Origin: Ignavibacteria bacterium UBA2373
Lineage (GTDB): Bacteria; Bacteroidota; Ignavibacteria; Kapaibacteriales; UBA961
Length of the DNA: 64,000 nucleotides
NCBI GenBank assembly: GCA_002344005.1
Contig: DDTD01000096.1
Coordinates: 1 to 64,000, forward strand
Direction of reading: 5' to 3'
The notes under the pieces: generated by a model
The model's input: only the letters and a program-made list of their open reading frames with translations
What the model was told of the DNA's origin: nothing
The model's database searches: none
Part shown: positions 60,384 through 64,000 of the stretch, one piece after another
Layout: the number at the start of each line of letters is the position of its first letter
Numbering within the stretch: the first letter of the stretch is position 1
Made by a program: the position numbers and the translations under genes

Positions 60384-61676
60384 ATGAACGAATATACTAA
60401 TTCTCTTGATTTTGCGTGCCGGCTTGACAATGCCGACGAGCTTCATCATTTTCGCGGACGCTTCCATTTTCCGTGTTTTCAAGACAATACCATTTTTTAC
60501 TTTTGTGGTAATTCTTTGGGGTTAATGCCAAAAACCGTTCAATATGCCTTACTTCATGAGCTTGAAGATTGGCACAAATACGGCGTTGAAGGTCACTTCA
60601 TGGCACGTAATCCTTGGTTCAGTTATCATACCTTGCTTCGGGAACCTCTTGCCATGCTCACAGGCGGGCTACCCTCCGAAGTTGTCTGTATGAATACCCT
60701 CACCGTGAATCTCCACTTGATGATGGTATCGTTTTATCGTCCAACACAAGAACGCTTCAAAATTATCATCGAAGCCGGAGCTTTTCCATCCGACTATTAT
60801 ACCGTAGAGACACAAATAGCGTTCCATGGTTACAACCCCGAAACAGCACTTATCGAAATTGCACCCCGCGAAGGTGAAACAACCCTCCGCACAGAAGACA
60901 TTGTTCGCACTATCGAAGAGCATGGCTCATCTGTGGCTTTGGTGCTTTTCAGTGGTGTGCAGTATCAGACGGGGCAACGTTTTGACATGAAAGCTATCAC
61001 CGAAGCCGCGCATAGCATTGGTGCAAAAGCAGGTTTCGATTTGGCTCATGCCATTGGCAATGTGGAATTGGCTTTGCATGATTGGGATGTGGATTTTGCT
61101 GCTTGGTGTTCCTACAAATATCTGAACTCGGGTCCCGGTGGCATAGGCGGGGTTTTTGTTCATGAACGTCACGGCTCATCGCCCGATGTACCTCGTTTCG
61201 GGGGCTGGTGGGGCTATGAAGAATCCACACGTTTCCAAATGAAGAAAGGATTTAAACCTTCACAAGGGGCTAATGGCTGGCAATTATCGAATGCTCAAGT
61301 GTTTCAAATGGCTGCACTCAAAGCATCGCTCGATATATTTCAAGAAGCAGGTTTTGATACGCTATGTGCAAAACGAGATCAATTGACGGCTTTTCTTGAA
61401 TTTCACATTAACGATATGCTCGACAATAATCCCGCAATTCCGCTCACTGTGCTCACACCCAAAGAAAAAGAGCAGCGCGGTGCGCAATTATCTCTCGCTT
61501 TTTCTGAAAGAGGAAAAGAATTACATAAAAAATTAACGGATATAGGCATTATCGGTGATTGGCGCGAACCCAATATTATTCGTATTGCACCCGCACCACT
61601 GTATAATTCCTTTACCGATATTTATCATTTCCGCACTGCATTAGAAACACTGTGCGCAGAAATGTGGCCTCATTAA
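60384..61676 (+). CDS. kynU: Kynureninase
   Basis: A 430-aa PLP enzyme that hydrolyses kynurenine to anthranilate and alanine. Family features are IFYFCGNSLGLMPKTVQ, HFMARNPWFSYH, AGFDLAHAIGNVELALHDW and the PLP lysine in AAWCSYKYLNSGPGGIGGVFVHE. No other tryptophan or NAD synthesis genes are adjacent. The Fe-S oxidoreductase follows after 31 bp. Confidence 0.95.
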   Translation: MNEYTNSLDFACRLDNADELHHFRGRFHFPCFQDNTIFYFCGNSLGLMPKTVQYALLHELEDWHKYGVEGHFMARNPWFSYHTLLREPLAMLTGGLPSEVVCMNTLTVNLHLMMVSFYRPTQERFKIIIEAGAFPSDYYTVETQIAFHGYNPETALIEIAPREGETTLRTEDIVRTIEEHGSSVALVLFSGVQYQTGQRFDMKAITEAAHSIGAKAGFDLAHAIGNVELALHDWDVDFAAWCSYKYLNSGPGGIGGVFVHERHGSSPDVPRFGGWWGYEESTRFQMKKGFKPSQGANGWQLSNAQVFQMAALKASLDIFQEAGFDTLCAKRDQLTAFLEFHINDMLDNNPAIPLTVLTPKEKEQRGAQLSLAFSERGKELHKKLTDIGIIGDWREPNIIRIAPAPLYNSFTDIYHFRTALETLCAEMWPH

Positions 61677-61707
61677 TAGACATTATTTATTCAAAGGTGA
61701 TAATAGT

Positions 61708-63840
61708 ATGGAAGTAAAAAATTACTTATTTCTTATGCTCATGGCAATTGCCGGAGGTGTTTTTGCGCGAAGTGCTGCACGCCTTTTACAATACTTGAGT
61801 TTTGCCAAACCGGAAATACGATGGGATAATATTCCGGCTCGTATAAAACAAACATTACTTGTCGGTTTTGCACAAACAAAAATTCTTCGCGATAAAGTCG
61901 CGGGTCCTATTCATGCCGGTATTTTCTGGGGATTTCTTATCCTGTTAGCAGCCGCCACAGAATCTGTGTTGGAAGGTATTCACCCCGCTTTAGGACTTAA
62001 CTTTTTAGGACCGATATATTCCGTGATGTCAATTCTCATTGATATATTTTGCTTGATGATTATTGCCGGAACTATGATGTCACTATGGCGACGTTATGTT
62101 TCTAAAATTAAGCGTTTGCAAGTGGAAGCCGAAAAAGTGGAAGCCGCAATGATTTTACTGACCATTTTTTCTATTGTCACATCATTATTATTCCAAAATT
62201 CTGCACGAGTGGCAATGGATGCCGATTTTTCATGGGCTGTCCGTCCGGTTTCTTCATTTATTGCTCAAACACTCTTCTCAGGCTTTTCTTATGGAACATT
62301 GCATTTTATCTTTGAAGCATGTTGGTGGATTCATATCATATTAATTTTGGGATTTACCAATTATTTGCCCTATTCGAAGCACTTGCATGTTTTGACTTCC
62401 ATTCCGAATGTGTTTTTCTCTAAAATTACTTATCCCAATGTATTGGAGAAAATTGATTTTGAGCAAGACAATATCACGCGCTTTGGTATCAATGATATTG
62501 AGGATTTTTCATGGAAAACTATTCTTGACGGTTATACCTGTACGCATTGCGGACGATGCACCAGCGTATGTCCTGCTAATACAACAGGTAAAGTACTTGA
62601 CCCGCGCGAAATTATTGTGCAAATTCATCATCGCACAATGGAAAAAGGTCCTTTACAATCCAAAATTGCCGATTATGCGCTCAATGCCTCACGCCAAGAG
62701 CGGAAACAAGCAGCTGAACATATTTTAACGGGTATCAGCACTGCCGAATACACAGAATTGGAGCAAGAAATATTTACCGAAGTCTTAAATGAGCAAGAAC
62801 AAAATATATGGAATAAAAAATTAATCGGCGATTATGTCAATCCCGATGCCTTATGGCAATGTACAACCTGCGGTGCATGTATGCAAGAATGTCCCGTCAA
62901 TATTGAGCATGTGCCCGCCATTGTCGGTATGCGCCGTTCAATGGTCATGATGGAATCGGCATTTAATGAAGAGTCCGCAATTTTACCGGATATTTATGGT
63001 AATATGGAAAATAATAGTGTGCCATGGGGCGGATTTTCCGAAAGCGACCGCGCGGCATGGGCTGAAGGTACGGGCATAAAAACCGCCGCCGAAGATGCTG
63101 ACATGGAAGTATTATTCTGGGTTGGATGTGCAGGCAGCTTTGATGACAGAGCAAAAAAAATTACTCTTGCCTTTGCTGAATTAATGACTCTTGCCGGAAT
63201 TAATTTCCGTATTCTTGGCACCGAAGAACGTTGCACCGGCGACCCCGCGCGCCGATCGGGTAATGAATATCTTGCCGATATGCTAACAAAAATGAATGTA
63301 GAAACATTGAATATGTATAATGTCAAAAATATTGTGACCACATGTCCACATTGTTTTAATACATTAAAAAATGATTATCCGCAATTTGGCGGTAATTATG
63401 AAGTGTCACATCATTCGCAGTATATTCGCTCATTAGTTTCTTCGGGACGTTTGCACATTGATAAAAATTCCGGCATATCCGAACAAGCGATTGCTTATCA
63501 TGATTCATGTTATCTGGGCAGATATAATGATGAATATGAAGCACCGAGAGCGACATTAACCAATATTCCCGGCTTAGAAATTCTTGAGGTAGAACGCTCC
63601 GAAAGTCGTGGTTTTTGTTGCGGTGCCGGTGGGGCAAGAATGTTTATGGAAGAGCATGTCGGTGAGCGAGTTAATGTCAACAGAACCAATGAATTATTGG
63701 CAACAGGAGCAGATACTATTGCCGTGAATTGTCCATTTTGCACCACCATGATTACCGATGGCGTGAAAGCAGCAGAAAAAATAGACAGCGTGCGCGTGCG
63801 TGACATCAGTGAAATTATTCTTGATGTAGTGAAAAAATAA
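61708..63840 (+). CDS. Membrane Fe-S oxidoreductase (HdrD/GlpC-like with NarI-like N-terminus)
   Basis: A 710-aa protein. Five to six membrane helices (1-250) resemble a NarI/DsrM-type quinone-interacting part. Two ferredoxin clusters follow (CTHCGRCTSVCPANTTG, CTTCGACMQECPVNIEH). Two Cys-rich CCG domains then have TCPHCFNTLKNDYP, HDSCYLGRYN and SRGFCCGAGGARM. Such proteins pass electrons between the quinone pool and cytoplasmic donors, often electron-transfer flavoprotein. The partner is not encoded in the window. Confidence 0.88.
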   Translation: MEVKNYLFLMLMAIAGGVFARSAARLLQYLSFAKPEIRWDNIPARIKQTLLVGFAQTKILRDKVAGPIHAGIFWGFLILLAAATESVLEGIHPALGLNFLGPIYSVMSILIDIFCLMIIAGTMMSLWRRYVSKIKRLQVEAEKVEAAMILLTIFSIVTSLLFQNSARVAMDADFSWAVRPVSSFIAQTLFSGFSYGTLHFIFEACWWIHIILILGFTNYLPYSKHLHVLTSIPNVFFSKITYPNVLEKIDFEQDNITRFGINDIEDFSWKTILDGYTCTHCGRCTSVCPANTTGKVLDPREIIVQIHHRTMEKGPLQSKIADYALNASRQERKQAAEHILTGISTAEYTELEQEIFTEVLNEQEQNIWNKKLIGDYVNPDALWQCTTCGACMQECPVNIEHVPAIVGMRRSMVMMESAFNEESAILPDIYGNMENNSVPWGGFSESDRAAWAEGTGIKTAAEDADMEVLFWVGCAGSFDDRAKKITLAFAELMTLAGINFRILGTEERCTGDPARRSGNEYLADMLTKMNVETLNMYNVKNIVTTCPHCFNTLKNDYPQFGGNYEVSHHSQYIRSLVSSGRLHIDKNSGISEQAIAYHDSCYLGRYNDEYEAPRATLTNIPGLEILEVERSESRGFCCGAGGARMFMEEHVGERVNVNRTNELLATGADTIAVNCPFCTTMITDGVKAAEKIDSVRVRDISEIILDVVKK

Positions 63841-63862
63841 TATTCTGCATTGCATTATTCTC

Positions 63863-63896
63863 AGCCCTTTTGTTTATACAAGAGGGCTTTTTTTTT
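63863..63896 (+). terminator. Terminator of the Fe-S oxidoreductase gene
   Basis: The stem AGCCCTTTTG / CAAGAGGGCT (two mismatches) is followed by a long T-run. Confidence 0.8.
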
Positions 63897-63970
63897 GCAT
63901 AGATAGCGACGCATCGGCACGAGCTTATGGACTCAGGAATGTGATAAAAAAAAGCATTGCAAAAGCGGAT

Positions 63971-64000
63971 CAGTGAACCTGTAAAGCGATGTTTTTACTC
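63971..64000 (+). repeat. Start of another promoter-unit copy at the window edge
   Basis: The last 30 bases (..GTGAACCTGTAAAGCGATGT, then TTTTACTC) align with the interior of the 168-bp unit (..ATGAATCTATAAAGCACTGT). The diagnostic promoter boxes would lie just outside the window. Confidence 0.5.

Overview
The window looks like a low-GC chromosome segment from the Bacteroidota/Chlorobiota (FCB) group, possibly a Kapabacteria-like lineage. The lineage is inferred, because no marker such as 16S rRNA is present. The support is two von Willebrand A proteins with C-terminal sorting domains of type IX secretion style, outer-membrane barrels, a type III glutamine synthetase, a fused CcoNO cbb3 oxidase, and many copies of a Bacteroidota-type promoter (TTTG-N20-TAGTTTTG).

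Region 1 (0-10 kb) is a surface and envelope block: two VWA proteins, an S24 (LexA/CI-like) repressor with twin TTGTACAA palindromes in its promoter, a HipA-like kinase and three tandem paralogous lipoproteins. Region 2 (10-20.5 kb) is a minus-strand accessory cluster. Two secreted proteins pair a Cys-x-x-Cys thioredoxin-like domain with a predicted beta-propeller tail, and a third has only the propeller-like part. With them are a short thioredoxin-like protein, small secreted proteins, an ECF sigma factor, an AraC-type regulator, a GNAT acetyltransferase and a stand-alone Clp-N-like protein. Two families of noncoding repeats (80 bp and 50 bp) sit in front of its regulator genes. Region 3 (20.6-25.3 kb) has an orphan paaA, tsaE, tRNA-Val(GAC), and an Lrp regulator next to glutamine synthetase III. 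Region 4 (25.3-34.3 kb) is a complete cbb3 oxidase locus (ccoI-S-NO-Q-P-G-H plus a DsbD/SafE-like membrane protein) downstream of an Rrf2 regulator. Region 5 (34.7-42.4 kb) has an amidohydrolase-like protein, der, three glycosyltransferases, dnaJ and grpE.

Region 6 (42.6-57.7 kb) is the most unusual part. It reads as an integron-type gene-cassette array that has lost its integrase, leaving only a decayed tyrosine-recombinase tail at 42.6 kb. Four cassettes begin with a GTT-box whose 9-10 bases are the exact or near-exact reverse complement of the AAC-box at their own 3' end, and a fifth matches over 7 bases. Three cassettes are followed by 120-135 bp imperfect palindromes with the architecture of attC sites. 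The cargo includes an EcoRV-type restriction-modification pair, a two-gene CBASS (CD-NTase plus TIR-STING), a zeta-type toxin with a small partner, a double UBA-like protein and several unknowns. Seven dispersed copies of a promoter module precede genes. Each has TTTG-N20-TAGTTTTG, in six copies an ATG exactly 6 nt later, and a junction exactly 34 nt later. Two copies form precise 168-bp ORF-less units lodged between an attC and the next cassette. I read this as an array in which promoters themselves have moved as gene-less cassettes. Another copy starts in the last 30 bases of the window, so the family continues to the right.

Region 7 (57.8-64 kb) returns to ordinary chromosome: a CDF metal exporter, a SUI1/YciH factor, an MltB-like transglycosylase, kynureninase and a large membrane Fe-S oxidoreductase.
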